This document shows, one piece after another, positions 49,722 through 58,701 of a DNA stretch of 64,000 nt (position 1 is the stretch's first letter; the number at the start of each line of letters is the position of its first letter). The stretch covers positions 14,657 to 78,656 of the forward strand of contig JAEZSP010000094.1 of NCBI GenBank assembly GCA_023421735.1. The letters are read 5' to 3'. Both the position numbers and the translations under genes were made by a program. This DNA comes from Bacillota bacterium (GTDB lineage: Bacteria; Bacillota_A; Clostridia; Christensenellales; Aristaeellaceae). The notes under the pieces are model-generated. The model saw only the letters and a program-made list of their open reading frames with translations, was not told the DNA's origin and made no database searches.

Positions 49722-50645
49722 TCAGGCTTCTTCCGGGAAATGCAACGCGAGCTTCGCGTAGAAATCCTCCATGGTGAGCCGCGTATTAAGCGTGTGATAG
49801 ACGCGGATGGGGCGATTTGCCTGCCCGTGGATGTAGCGTCCGTCCCGGTCGACGCGCGGCGCGGTTTTCCACTCGTAATTGCGGCTCGCAAGCTCCTCGA
49901 GGAGCAGCGTTACCGTCGCCTGATCGCCCAACCCCCAGGTCTCGCCGTGCGGCCAGTCGCGCCCCGTATCGCCCAGGGAAAGATTGAAGGCGACCAATTG
50001 CTCGAAGAGGTATTTGCCGATCTTTCCGTGGGGCAACACGCGCAGCTGAAGCTCCGCAAGCGATACAGCCATCTGCTTATAGACATTGCGGGGCACCTGC
50101 CAAAGCTGCATGGGCGATGAAAACAGCGCATTCACCGCGTCGATGTCACCATTGCAGTTAAACTCCCGCTCGCCGCACGGCCATTCCCCGCCGCCGATCC
50201 AGACGGCGGTAACCCGATCCGCAATGCGCGGCTCCAGAAGGTACGCGCATGCAAGGTCGGTGATCGCGCCGAGCAGGCAGACATAGAGGGGACGCGGGTC
50301 GTCGCGCATGGCCTCCTCGATGATGAAGCGCGCGCCGGGCGAATCGATGGGCGTCGTTTCGTCCCGCATTGGCCCCGATGCGCCCATGTAAACGGGGTAT
50401 TTGCCGGAAAGGCCCATCAAATCGAGCACAAGATTGATCTCGTCGAAGCTCGCCTCGACGCTCGTTTTGGGTGCGAAGCGGTCCGTGATCCCGAAGTGTC
50501 CGGCGATGATTCCGCGAATGTCGAACTTGGGGGTCATGAGGTGGTGCGCCAGCGCGAACTGGTCGTCCGCCTCGTTTTTGCAGTCGGTATGAACGATGAC
50601 GCGCACGCGGCGCTTTTCGGGAACGATGAACTTGTAAGGGGTCAT
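49722..50645 (-). CDS. Nucleoside hydrolase-like protein
   Basis: 307 residues. The N-terminal HTDCKNEADDQFALAHHL is the metal-binding Asp cluster of the nucleoside hydrolase family in a variant form (usual DxDxxxDD). WIGGGEWPCGEREFNCNGDIDAVNALF matches the second ligand region. These enzymes cleave ribosides; the variant first motif is common in DUF1593-like members of uncertain specificity. Its ATG directly follows the stop of the ROK gene (TAAATG), so the two are coupled. Confidence 0.85.
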   Translation of the reverse strand: MTPYKFIVPEKRRVRVIVHTDCKNEADDQFALAHHLMTPKFDIRGIIAGHFGITDRFAPKTSVEASFDEINLVLDLMGLSGKYPVYMGASGPMRDETTPIDSPGARFIIEEAMRDDPRPLYVCLLGAITDLACAYLLEPRIADRVTAVWIGGGEWPCGEREFNCNGDIDAVNALFSSPMQLWQVPRNVYKQMAVSLAELQLRVLPHGKIGKYLFEQLVAFNLSLGDTGRDWPHGETWGLGDQATVTLLLEELASRNYEWKTAPRVDRDGRYIHGQANRPIRVYHTLNTRLTMEDFYAKLALHFPEEA

Positions 50646-51527
50646 TTATTTCCTCCTGATTCGGTCGCCCATTTCCAGCGCCAGCAGCGCAGCGCCGATC
50701 ATTCCGGCGTCGTTGCCGTGCTTTGCAAGGCAGATATTTCCGAGGAAGTAGTCCGGCCGCTCGCTGAACGCGCCGTAGACCTCATTGCGCACAGCGGTCA
50801 AAAGCCGCCCGCCAAGCGCCGCGAGCCCGCCGCCGATCACGAATTCCTCGGGATTGAAGGTCATGATGAGCGAGATCATGCCGATTCCGAGTTCGTGAAT
50901 GTAAGTTTTAAACCCCTCGGCGATCTGCGCATCCCCTGCCTCGAGCCCGTCCATCACCTGCCTGACCGAAGAAGCCTTCGTGTAGCGCAAAAGCGCGCCC
51001 GCGGACGCATACATCTCAAAACAGCCTTTTCGCGTGCAGGAGCACTTCATGCCGTCCGCGTGGGTGATGATATGCCCGAATTCACAGGCGGTGTTCGTGT
51101 GCCCACGCCACGGCTTTCCGTTGATCAAAACAGCGCCGCCCACGCCCGTTCCGAGCGTGATATACACCGCGGTCGTCGCGCCCCGGCATGCCCCGTCGTA
51201 CCACTCGGCCATGAGCGCCGCGTTCGCGTCGTTATCCACCCAGACGCGCTGACCGGTCGCCTCGGAAAGCATGTCCCGCAGCGGAACCGCCATCCATTTG
51301 AGGTTGTCCGCCGTGACGAGCCCCGCCACAGCATCAACGTTTCCGGCCGTTCCGACGCCCACCATTTCGACGTCCGCTTTTTTGACAAAATCGGCGATGC
51401 CCGAAACAATTGTTTCCGGCTGCGCCTGTCCGCTCGGTATTTTCTCCGTCGCGATCAACCCCGCGCCGGTATCGAATATGCCCAGTTTTACACTTGTTCC
51501 GCCAATATCGATGCCTGCGATGCGCAT
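50646..51527 (-). CDS. ROK family sugar kinase
   Basis: 293 residues. N-terminal phosphate loop GIDIGGTSVKLGIFD, ATP/sugar region TLGTGVGGAVLINGK, and the zinc-binding ROK motif CSCTRKGCFEMYASAGALL. No N-terminal helix-turn-helix, so an enzyme (glucokinase, N-acetylmannosamine or allose kinase type) rather than a repressor. The ATG is preferred to an upstream GTG because GGAG is eight bases away. Forms an operon with the nucleoside hydrolase. Confidence 0.93.
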   Translation of the reverse strand: MRIAGIDIGGTSVKLGIFDTGAGLIATEKIPSGQAQPETIVSGIADFVKKADVEMVGVGTAGNVDAVAGLVTADNLKWMAVPLRDMLSEATGQRVWVDNDANAALMAEWYDGACRGATTAVYITLGTGVGGAVLINGKPWRGHTNTACEFGHIITHADGMKCSCTRKGCFEMYASAGALLRYTKASSVRQVMDGLEAGDAQIAEGFKTYIHELGIGMISLIMTFNPEEFVIGGGLAALGGRLLTAVRNEVYGAFSERPDYFLGNICLAKHGNDAGMIGAALLALEMGDRIRRK

Positions 51528-51628
51528 GTATTTCACTCCAGCAGCTTGATTCTTTGTCTATTGTATATTTTCCCTGCGCCAATGTCAATCCGCATGCGAA
51601 GAGATGTGCATAATAGAAACGTCATTCA

Positions 51629-51657
51629 TGGACAATCCGGTAAAGCGGTGCTATAAT
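51629..51657 (+). promoter_or_regulatory. Promoter of the oligoendopeptidase gene
   Basis: TGGACA (51629-51634), 17-bp spacer, consensus TATAAT (51652-51657). Confidence 0.75.
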
Positions 51658-51690
51658 GGCAGAAGATTCCAGCAAAAGGAGCATAAGAAA

Positions 51691-53472
51691 ATGAAGAAAC
51701 GAAGCGAGATGAACCCCGCGTTCATGTGGGACTTTTCACATATCTGCAAGACCCGGGACGCTTGGGAGGCTGCCTACAAGGCGGCGGATGAGGCGATTGC
51801 GCGGATCGACACGATCACAGGGACGCTGGGCGATTCGGCGGATGCGCTGCTGAAGGGCTGCGAGCTCATTTCGGAGGCATCCGAACAGGTGGAACTCGTC
51901 TATATCTACGCCATGCTGCACAAATCGGCGGACAGCGGCGATGCGGATTACCAGACGATCGAAGCGCGCGCCATGTCGCTTCTCGTGCGGATGAGCTCTG
52001 CCATGGCGTTTTTGAGCCCGGAAATCCTCGCCATTGACGAAACGAAGCTGAACACATTTCTGGCAGATCCCCGGCTCGCGATCTATCGCCACATGATCGA
52101 GGACATCGCGCGGGGACGCGCGCACATACTGGATGCGGAGCGCGAAAAGATGCTCGCCATGCTTGCGGATGTGCAGACGACGCCGTCAGACGCATATGAG
52201 ATGCTGACCGACGTGGAAATGTCCTTTCCGGACATCAATCTGGAAAACGGCGAGAAGGCACCTCTTACGCGCGGCAATTTCAACGTTTACCGCGAAAGCC
52301 CGGACCGCAAGATCCGCGAGCAGGCGTTTCAAAACGTATTTGGCACGTATCAGAAGTTCATCAACACCGACGCGACGCTTTATGCGGGCGCGGTGAAGAT
52401 GGACGCGTATCTTGCCAAGGTGCGCGGATTTGGAAGCGCGCTCGAAAAATCGCTGTTCGCGCACAACGTGCCGACGAGCGTGTATACGAGCCTCATCGAG
52501 GCGATTCATGAAAGCCTCCCCATCATGCGCAAGTACCTCGAACTGCGCAAGGTGGCGCTGAACCGCCCGGCGCTCGACATGTTTGATCTGTACGTGCCCA
52601 TGATTCCGGACGTGGAATTCAAAATGCCCTTTGAAGACGGGAAAAAGCTCGTCAAGGAGGCGCTGAAGCCGCTGGGCGGAGCGTATCAGGAACTGCTCGA
52701 CCGCGCATACGGCGAAAAATGGATCGACGTCTATGAAAACGCGGGCAAGCGCTCGGGCGCGTTCTCCTGCGGCGTGTTTGGAAAGCACCCCTACGTGCTT
52801 CTCAATTACACGGACACCCTCGACGACGCGTTCACACTCGCGCACGAGTTGGGACATGCCATGCACTCCTACTTCTCCGACCGCGCACAGGCATACGTCA
52901 ATCACGACTACTCCCTCATGGTCGCGGAAGTCGCCTCGACCGTCAACGAAGTGCTGCTCGCCATGCACCTTCTCAAAACCGAGACCGACAAAAAGCGCCG
53001 CGCGTTCGCCCTGAACCACTTCATGGAGGGCTTCCGCACGACGGTTTTCCGCCAGACGCTGTTCGCGGAATTCGAGATGAAGGCGCACGACCTGTACGAC
53101 GCGGGCACGCCGCTGACCGCGCAGGAGATGAGCAAAGTCTACAACGAACTCAACGAGCAGTATTACGCGGGCATCGGCATTCCCGAACTCACGTCCGTCG
53201 AGTGGTCCTACATCCCGCACTTTTATCGCGCCTACTACGTGTATCAGTACGCGACGGGATTTTGCAGCGCGGTCGCGATCGCAAAACAGATCCTCGAAAC
53301 GGGCGATGCATCCGGGTATCTCAAGTTCCTCACGCTCGGCGGGAGCGAATATCCGATCGAGGAATTGAAGGTCGCGGGCGTCGATCTCACGAAACCAGAT
53401 ACCGTTGAAAACGCCATGAAGGTCTTTGACGATTCCATTGAGGAACTGAAAAAGATCATCGGGGCGCTGTAA
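51691..53472 (+). CDS. pepF: Oligoendopeptidase F (M3 metallopeptidase)
   Basis: 593 residues. The zinc motif HExxH is in FTLAHELGHAMHSYF with the third ligand in MVAEVASTVNEVLL, typical of the M3B PepF clade. N-terminal helical region (about 1-110) and central helical domain enclose the active-site cleft. Cytoplasmic hydrolysis of short peptides (7-17 residues), probably using imported peptides. AAGGAG precedes the ATG. Terminated by the following long hairpin. Confidence 0.96.
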   Translation: MKKRSEMNPAFMWDFSHICKTRDAWEAAYKAADEAIARIDTITGTLGDSADALLKGCELISEASEQVELVYIYAMLHKSADSGDADYQTIEARAMSLLVRMSSAMAFLSPEILAIDETKLNTFLADPRLAIYRHMIEDIARGRAHILDAEREKMLAMLADVQTTPSDAYEMLTDVEMSFPDINLENGEKAPLTRGNFNVYRESPDRKIREQAFQNVFGTYQKFINTDATLYAGAVKMDAYLAKVRGFGSALEKSLFAHNVPTSVYTSLIEAIHESLPIMRKYLELRKVALNRPALDMFDLYVPMIPDVEFKMPFEDGKKLVKEALKPLGGAYQELLDRAYGEKWIDVYENAGKRSGAFSCGVFGKHPYVLLNYTDTLDDAFTLAHELGHAMHSYFSDRAQAYVNHDYSLMVAEVASTVNEVLLAMHLLKTETDKKRRAFALNHFMEGFRTTVFRQTLFAEFEMKAHDLYDAGTPLTAQEMSKVYNELNEQYYAGIGIPELTSVEWSYIPHFYRAYYVYQYATGFCSAVAIAKQILETGDASGYLKFLTLGGSEYPIEELKVAGVDLTKPDTVENAMKVFDDSIEELKKIIGAL

Positions 53473-53477
53473 ACTTT

Positions 53478-53519
53478 ACAGACTTTGGTATGTTATCTTC
53501 ATAATATACCAAAGTCTGT
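53478..53519. terminator. Bidirectional terminator between pepF and the glycosylase gene
   Basis: ACAGACTTTGGTAT (53478-53491) pairs with ATACCAAAGTCTGT (53506-53519), then TATTT on the plus strand and AAAGTTTAC-type ends on the minus. Confidence 0.75.
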
Positions 53520-54016
53520 TATTTCATCACGAAGCGCCACAATTGGTTGCGATCCGCGGGGTCGGCATACGCGATTCCAACCCTGGGCATCTCCTCAATC
53601 GGGCACGGCGCGCCCGCCTCAAACCAGATTTCATTTGAGGCTGTTGCGCACACGCCATTCAGACTTCCGTCTATTTTCAGTGCGCGGGTAAAAAGACCCG
53701 GCCCGTTTGCGCCAATGCCCGCGCGCATGAGCACGCATTGCGGCTCGCCCGGCTGGGCAACCACGACATTCATCAGCCAGTGCATGCCGTAACACAGGTA
53801 GACATACAGCGTACCGGCGTCCCGGTACAGCACTTCTGTGCGTTTGGTTTTCCCCTTATGCGCATGGCACGCGGTATCGGCCTCTCCCATATATGCCTCC
53901 GTCTGCGCAATGACAAGGGATTGTCCCCGATGCACCACGCGGCAGCCGACCAGATCCCGCGCGACCGACACCGCGTCTCGCGCAAAAAAATCCCGATCCA
54001 ATCTCAATCCAATCAC
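53519..54016 (-). CDS. DNA-3-methyladenine glycosylase (AAG/MPG family)
   Basis: About 165 residues. LDRDFFARDAVSVARDLVGCRVVHRG, VIAQTEAYMGEADTACHAHKGKTKRT (catalytic Glu and intercalation region), LYVYLCYGMHWLMNVV and LMRAGIGANGPGLFTRAL are conserved MPG segments. Removes alkylated purines from DNA. The start is uncertain: a GTG at 54016 (VIGLRLDRDFF) is chosen; an upstream ATG at 54058 would run through the ribosome binding site and start of the divergent esterase. Confidence 0.92.
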   Translation of the reverse strand: MIGLRLDRDFFARDAVSVARDLVGCRVVHRGQSLVIAQTEAYMGEADTACHAHKGKTKRTEVLYRDAGTLYVYLCYGMHWLMNVVVAQPGEPQCVLMRAGIGANGPGLFTRALKIDGSLNGVCATASNEIWFEAGAPCPIEEMPRVGIAYADPADRNQLWRFVMK

Positions 54017-54038
54017 CCATTTCCAAGGAGGTTTCCAA

Positions 54039-54794
54039 ATGGCAAGCTTTACGTGCAATTTCCTTTCCTATACGCTCCACCGCGCGGTTGATCTCACGGT
54101 CGTCATCCCCACAATGTGCTTTTCCGAGATGATGGAAAAGGACCCACACCACAAGATCGGCGCACGCTACCCCGTCCTTTACCTCCTGCACGGATATGGA
54201 AACAACCACAAAACATGGAACAGCTATACCTCGGTCGAGCTGTTTGCCGAGGAGCGCAACATCGCGGTCGTGATGTTCTCCGCAGAAAACAAGGCGTACA
54301 TCAACCACGGCGGGGACGACGACTATTTCGACTTCATCGCCCGCGAGCTGCCGGAATTCGTACGCGCGATGTTCCCGGTTTCATCAAAGCCCAAGGATAC
54401 ATACATCGCGGGCCTATCGATGGGGGGATACGGCGCGCTGATCCACGGACTCTCCTGCTCGGATCGCTTCGCTGCGGTCGGCTCGTTTTCCGGCGCGGCA
54501 CGCGCACGGGAAGGGGCGCCGGATGCGTTTGACCCGTACAAGGTGGCGGTCGCCTGCGCGGAGGAAAACCGCAGAAAACCCGTGTATCTGTCCTGCGGCG
54601 ACAAGGATTTTCTCTACGAGGACAACATCCTCTACAAGGATCATTTGACAAAGCTCGGTTACGACGTCACATGGGTTGTGGGCGAGGGGTACCAGCACGA
54701 GTGGCGCTTCTGGAACCGAGAAATCGAGGCGTTCCTGGACTGGATTCCCCGCGCGGACGCATACGACCTGGAAGGCGCGCGGCGCAAAATATAG
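54039..54794 (+). CDS. Esterase of the S-formylglutathione hydrolase / EstA family
   Basis: 251 residues, alpha/beta hydrolase. PVLYLLHGYGNNHKTW holds the oxyanion-hole region, the nucleophile is in GLSMGGYGAL (GxSxG), Asp in CGDKDFLY and His in YQHEWRFW complete the triad. Related to tributyrin esterase EstA and Ym-type feruloyl/acetyl esterases; may deacylate short-chain esters of plant glycans. AAGGAGG at 54025-54031 fixes the start. Confidence 0.9.
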   Translation: MASFTCNFLSYTLHRAVDLTVVIPTMCFSEMMEKDPHHKIGARYPVLYLLHGYGNNHKTWNSYTSVELFAEERNIAVVMFSAENKAYINHGGDDDYFDFIARELPEFVRAMFPVSSKPKDTYIAGLSMGGYGALIHGLSCSDRFAAVGSFSGAARAREGAPDAFDPYKVAVACAEENRRKPVYLSCGDKDFLYEDNILYKDHLTKLGYDVTWVVGEGYQHEWRFWNREIEAFLDWIPRADAYDLEGARRKI

Positions 54795-54852
54795 GTACAT
54801 CTCATTTTAGCATGAAACTGTTAAGGTGACACCGCGCAAATGAGGTAATGCA

Positions 54853-55152
54853 ATGACGGCGGATTTTTCAGCGCGACGCCGAACTGTGCGGGGTTTCCTG
54901 AGGGGAGTCGGCATGGAGGATCTGATCGCGCGCCTCGAGGCGCTATTGGACGAACTGGACGAGTTGAACCCCACGGAAGCGTTGGCGGATTTGAACGCTA
55001 CGCTCGAGGACGTCATTTTCCTCCTGACAGAGGACGAGGAAGCGGGCACGGACGCGCAGGCGGAGCTTGCCGACCTGGCGGCCGCATACGGAAAATGCGG
55101 CCTGCAGGCGCATGCGGCGCGCCTCAAAGCCATCGCGCGGGAGATACGCTGA
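54853..55152 (+). CDS. Small acidic helical protein, unrecognised
   Basis: 99 residues with strong helix-forming, acidic pattern (LIARLEALLDELDELNPTEALADLNATLEDVIFLLTEDEE) likely to make a coiled coil. Not recognised. Starts after GAGGTAATGCA; an internal ATG at 54913 with GAGGGGAG nearby may be the true start, giving 79 residues. A 54-codon reading frame overlaps its stop (TGATG, 55152-55316) but ends without recognisable content. Beyond it, nothing is seen before the next promoter. Confidence 0.5.
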   Translation: MTADFSARRRTVRGFLRGVGMEDLIARLEALLDELDELNPTEALADLNATLEDVIFLLTEDEEAGTDAQAELADLAAAYGKCGLQAHAARLKAIAREIR

Positions 55153-55366
55153 TGTGCGACTTTTTAAACGATTGGTTTGACCGGTTGATAAAGGGCATGG
55201 AAGAGATGGAACCCGCCGCGCGCATAGTATTTCAATAGATGCAGAGGTGCATGTTGCAAAACGGCGCCCATTCATTGATGCCGCGCACACTTCGAGCCCG
55301 TGGGACATACTCTTGATGCGTTTTTTGAACGGCTTGGTGAACTGACGGGAGCTGCGAAACAGATCG

Positions 55367-55395
55367 TTTACACGCATCCCGCATTGTGTTATGAT
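55367..55395 (+). promoter_or_regulatory. Promoter of the alpha/beta hydrolase-kinase operon
   Basis: TTTACA (55367-55372), 17-bp spacer, TATGAT (55390-55395), followed by GGAGGTGAAAGT before the ATG. Confidence 0.65.
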
Positions 55396-55426
55396 TGTTT
55401 GGTGGCTATGAACCGGAGGTGAAAGT

Positions 55427-56365
55427 ATGATTTGCAAGAGGATTGATTTGATCGAGGGGCGGCAAGACGTGACGCTCACGACCTATGTGCTCGATGATTC
55501 GCCCGATCTGCTGGGCGGCAAGCCGCGTCCGGCGGTGATCGTGTGCCCGGGCGGCGCGTATCTGGGTTGCTCCGACCGCGAGGGCGAGCCGGTGGCACTG
55601 CGCTTCAACGCGATGGGGTACCATGCGTTTGTTTTGCGGTATTCGGTGTATTCCGAAAACAAGGGTTGGGGCGCGACTGCCGAGGATCCGCAGCCGAAAG
55701 CATGGCTCACCCATCCCGCACCCATGCGGGACATCGCGCGCGCCATGCTCGAGATCCGGAAAAACGCGGCGCAATGGCATGTCGATTTGGACAAAGTCGC
55801 CCTCTGCGGCTTTTCGGCGGGGGCACACAACTGCGCCATGTATTCCGTATATTGGGACAAGCCCATCATGCGTGCGCCTTTTGGCGTGGAAGCGGCTGAT
55901 CTCAAGCCCGCGGCAACCATTTTGGCCTACACGCTCAGCGACTATATGTTCATGAAAGAAGCGTACCTGAAGATGGACGCGGCGGGAAAGGGCCTTTTTG
56001 ACCTCGTGAACCTTGCGTTTACAGGAACGAAGGACCCTGACGACGCGCTGCTCGACGCGATCAGTCCCGCGCGGCACGTGGATGCAAATACGCCGCCGAT
56101 GTTCCTCTGGTCGACGTTCCGGGACGGGCTTGTTCCCATCCGGCATACGACGCTGCTGGCCGATGCGCTGGCGCAGGCAGACGTCCCCTTTGAGGTACAC
56201 ATTTTTGAGGACGGCGACCATGGATTGTCGCTCGCAGACCAGTCCACCGCCACCGACCGCACGCAGATTGATCCGGACGCGGCGAAGTGGGCATCGCTCG
56301 CGGAAGCGTGGCTGAAAAAACGGTTTGCGCTCGACCTCCCGAATCAAAAGAGAGAAAGGGAATGA
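55427..56365 (+). CDS. Alpha/beta hydrolase, acetyl (xylan) esterase-like
   Basis: 312 residues. N-terminal PAVIVCPGGAYLGCSDREGE (oxyanion HGGxx-like), nucleophile in CGFSAGAHNCAMY (GxSxG), Asp in the segment around STFRDGLVPIRHT, and His in EDGDHGLSLAD. Resembles BD-FAE/acetyl esterase enzymes that remove acetyl groups from xylan or pectin oligosaccharides. No signal peptide. Stop overlaps the following start (ATGA), so coupled to the kinase. Confidence 0.88.
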   Translation: MICKRIDLIEGRQDVTLTTYVLDDSPDLLGGKPRPAVIVCPGGAYLGCSDREGEPVALRFNAMGYHAFVLRYSVYSENKGWGATAEDPQPKAWLTHPAPMRDIARAMLEIRKNAAQWHVDLDKVALCGFSAGAHNCAMYSVYWDKPIMRAPFGVEAADLKPAATILAYTLSDYMFMKEAYLKMDAAGKGLFDLVNLAFTGTKDPDDALLDAISPARHVDANTPPMFLWSTFRDGLVPIRHTTLLADALAQADVPFEVHIFEDGDHGLSLADQSTATDRTQIDPDAAKWASLAEAWLKKRFALDLPNQKRERE

Positions 56366-56925
56366 GGATGAAGCCATACGTAGTCGCCATCGCGGGCGGG
56401 ACGTGCAGCGGAAAATCCACGCTCGCAGACGCGCTCAACGCCGCATTGAATGAGAACTACAGGGTCAAACTTTTTAACATGGACAGCTACTTTAAAAATC
56501 CCACGCCCACGGTCATCGCGCCGATCACGGGCATCGAGTACCCCGAACACAACCACCCGGACGCGCTCAAACTGGATGAATTACGGCGTGACTTCGAGGA
56601 GGCCTGCGCGGGCACATTCGACGTGATCCTTATCGAAGGTCTGTTCGCGCTGTATCTGGATTGGATTCGCCAAAGGGCCGACCTGAAGATCTTTGTGGAT
56701 CTCAAAAGCGACGCGCGGCTTGCGCGCCGGATCGTCAAGCACATGAAGCGCGGGCAGACATACGACCAGGTCGTGGATCGATACCTCGACACCGTGCGTT
56801 TCCGCCACGACGAATTGATCGAACCCACGCGTTGGCACGCGGACGCGGTCGTCAACGGCACGCAGAATCTGGGCACGGAAATGTTGACCAGCTACATCGA
56901 ATGCAAAATCAAAGAATCGGAGTAG
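56362..56925 (+). CDS. Uridine kinase-like P-loop kinase
   Basis: 187 residues. Walker A GGTCSGKST, NMDSYF (uridine kinase DxxYF-like), HPDALKLDELRRDF, ILIEGLFALY, and a helical Arg-rich lid (RRIVKHMKRGQTYDQVVDRY). Probably phosphorylates uridine/cytidine, or a related nucleoside or sugar. The start overlaps the previous stop; a second ATG two codons on is equally likely. Terminator follows directly. Confidence 0.85.
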   Translation: MRMKPYVVAIAGGTCSGKSTLADALNAALNENYRVKLFNMDSYFKNPTPTVIAPITGIEYPEHNHPDALKLDELRRDFEEACAGTFDVILIEGLFALYLDWIRQRADLKIFVDLKSDARLARRIVKHMKRGQTYDQVVDRYLDTVRFRHDELIEPTRWHADAVVNGTQNLGTEMLTSYIECKIKESE

Positions 56926-56932
56926 AAACGGA

Positions 56933-56966
56933 CGCCCGGATTTCCAAATGGAAATCCGGGCGCTTT
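56933..56966 (+). terminator. Intrinsic terminator after the kinase gene
   Basis: CGCCCGGATTTCCA pairs with TGGAAATCCGGGCG around AA, then CTTTT. Confidence 0.9.
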
Positions 56967-57132
56967 TGATTGCGCCGGGGAGAATGATTCGGCAGCGCAT
57001 CGAAGCCAAACCCGCGTTTCACCAGGCCGAAAAAAGAGGTGGATGCGCGCGCAGATTGATGTGCTTTGCTCCCTCGCGGGTGATCCGCCGCCGCAATTTC
57101 AGAAAAGGGCAAGCCAAAACAGCAAACGGTAC

Positions 57133-57161
57133 TTGACACATATAGTTCTATATGGTATTAT
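57133..57161 (+). promoter_or_regulatory. MarR promoter with internal operator
   Basis: TTGACA (57133-57138), 17-bp spacer, TATTAT (57156-57161). The spacer holds ATATAGTTCTATAT (57140-57153), two 6-bp inverted arms around TT. A bound MarR dimer here would block RNA polymerase, so the regulator probably controls itself and the flavin reductase. Confidence 0.75.
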
Positions 57162-57184
57162 TCGTTCTAGAAGGAGGTGAGGGC

Positions 57185-57628
57185 ATGAAGGAGACGCGCG
57201 GCGGATTCATGATCGGTCAGGTATCCAAGCGCAGCGGACGCATCTTCGAGCGGATCCTGGCGGAAGCGGGCGTCGACGCGTTCAACGGTGCGCAGGGGCG
57301 GATTTTATACGTGCTGTGGCAGGAAGAGGACGTTCCGATGCGCGCACTTTCCGATCGGACGGGGCTTGCGAAGAACACACTTACGAGCATGCTCGACCGC
57401 ATGGAGGCGGCAGAATTGACCGAGCGGCATCCGGACAGGGCGGATCGGCGCGTTATCCGCATCCGGCTGACGGAAAAGGCGCGCACGCTGCGTGCGCAAT
57501 ATGACGCTGTATCGAGCCTCATGAACGAAATCTACTTCAAAGGCTTTTCGGACGCAGAAATCGACGCGTTCGAGGGGTACCTGACCCGGATCATACACAA
57601 TCTTGAGGAGGAAGAACACAATGGCTAA
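57185..57628 (+). CDS. MarR family transcriptional regulator
   Basis: 147 residues. Winged helix: MRALSDRTGLAKNTLTSMLDRMEAAELTERHPDRADRRVIRIRLTEKA, with the DRADRR wing of the family. Helical N- and C-termini form the dimer interface. Cys-free near the N-terminus, so not an OhrR-type thiol sensor. AAGGAGGTGAGGGC precedes the ATG. Overlaps the flavin reductase gene by 8 bases; the pair is a classic redox-responsive regulator-enzyme operon. Confidence 0.93.
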   Translation: MKETRGGFMIGQVSKRSGRIFERILAEAGVDAFNGAQGRILYVLWQEEDVPMRALSDRTGLAKNTLTSMLDRMEAAELTERHPDRADRRVIRIRLTEKARTLRAQYDAVSSLMNEIYFKGFSDAEIDAFEGYLTRIIHNLEEEEHNG

Positions 57629-58196
57629 GGTATCGACGGCACTTTCGAATGATTATTGTCCCCAGACGTTATTTCTCTATGGCACATACGGTGCGGACGA
57701 AAAACCGGATTTCGGTCTGTTTTGCTGGTTCAGCTACACATGGGATGAGGATCTGGGCGTGATGGCTTGCATCGGCGGCGAAAAGCTGACCAAGGACCGC
57801 ATCCACGAAAACAAAATTTTTTCAGCATGCCTCGTCACCGAAAAAAATCTCGCGCTGGCAGACTATTTTGGATCGACGGATGGGCGAACGGCCGACAAGA
57901 TGAACATCGATGTGGGGATCGAGAAGGGACAAGTGCTGAACGTACCCGTACTCACGGATTCACCGCTCGCGTTCGAACTCGAAGTGAAGTCCTTTGTTGT
58001 GCTCAACGGGAGCGAGGTGATGCTGTGCAAGGTACGCAACGTGCTGATCGATGAGGAATTTGCAGATCAATCTGTATCCGTGGAAGATCGCCTCCGCGCC
58101 ATCGCGCCTGCGCGCACCACCTGCAAGACCTATTTTGGCTGGGATGGACACAAGATAGGCGGCTGGGGAGAGTTGAAAAACACGGTTAAAGCCTGA
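57621..58196 (+). CDS. Flavin reductase-like FMN-binding protein
   Basis: 191 residues of the flavin reductase-like split-barrel fold (similar to the FlaRed domain of the flavodiiron fusion). VMACIGGEKLTKDRIHENKIFSACLVTEKNLALADYFGSTDGR is the conserved centre. May reduce flavins or act as an NADPH:ferric or xenobiotic reductase. Follows MarR in the same operon, ribosome binding site GGAGGAAG. Its 3' end overlaps the convergent P-loop gene by 11 bases. Confidence 0.88.
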   Translation: MAKVSTALSNDYCPQTLFLYGTYGADEKPDFGLFCWFSYTWDEDLGVMACIGGEKLTKDRIHENKIFSACLVTEKNLALADYFGSTDGRTADKMNIDVGIEKGQVLNVPVLTDSPLAFELEVKSFVVLNGSEVMLCKVRNVLIDEEFADQSVSVEDRLRAIAPARTTCKTYFGWDGHKIGGWGELKNTVKA

Positions 58197-58701
58197 AATG
58201 CGCCATGATGGCGGTGACCGTTTCCTCCGGCGTCTGGTCGGACGAATCGATCCAGAAACCGATGCGGGGCGTCTCGCGCAGGAACATCTCGCTGAGAGAT
58301 TCGACGTCGTAGCCGGAATAGCCCACCTTGTTCCGTTCGGCTTCGCGCCGCCGCACGGTTTCGACATCCGGGCAAAGCACGACCATGCGGACGGGCGATC
58401 CGCCCAAAAGGGCCAGCATGTCGATCAGTCCCTGCCCGTAATAATTGTCCTGCAACACGACATCGAATCCTGCACGCAGGTATTCGACCGCAACCTGCAC
58501 GGAGATGCGGTACCGCAGAGCAAGTTGAGAAAGCGCCTCCGCGGAGGCGTTTTCGCTCATTTCGACGCGCCCCGAAACGATCATTTTCCGAAAGACGTCC
58601 CCGCGCAGATGGACGGCGCGCACAAGCCGTTGCGCAAGCATCTGGGCGACGGTCGATTTGCCGGACGCCATCAAGCCGGTCACGAGGTATATGTGGTTCA
58701 T
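58186..58701 (-). CDS. P-loop kinase-like ATPase (zeta-toxin/AAA_33 type)
   Basis: 171 residues. GLMASGKST is the Walker A loop; AVHLRGDVFRKMIVSG with an Asp after the first strands resembles the base of small-molecule kinases, and RRREAERNKVGYS is an Arg-rich lid. Resembles AAA_33 and chloramphenicol phosphotransferase-like kinases; substrate unknown. Third in a three-gene operon, coupled by ATGA to the DUF1697 gene. Confidence 0.78.
   Translation of the reverse strand: MNHIYLVTGLMASGKSTVAQMLAQRLVRAVHLRGDVFRKMIVSGRVEMSENASAEALSQLALRYRISVQVAVEYLRAGFDVVLQDNYYGQGLIDMLALLGGSPVRMVVLCPDVETVRRREAERNKVGYSGYDVESLSEMFLRETPRIGFWIDSSDQTPEETVTAIMAHFRL

Noticed and set aside
55152..55316. 54-codon frame coupled (TGATG) to the small acidic protein
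   Set aside because: No family match, odd composition after residue 16, and no sign of conservation visible; kept only as a note.
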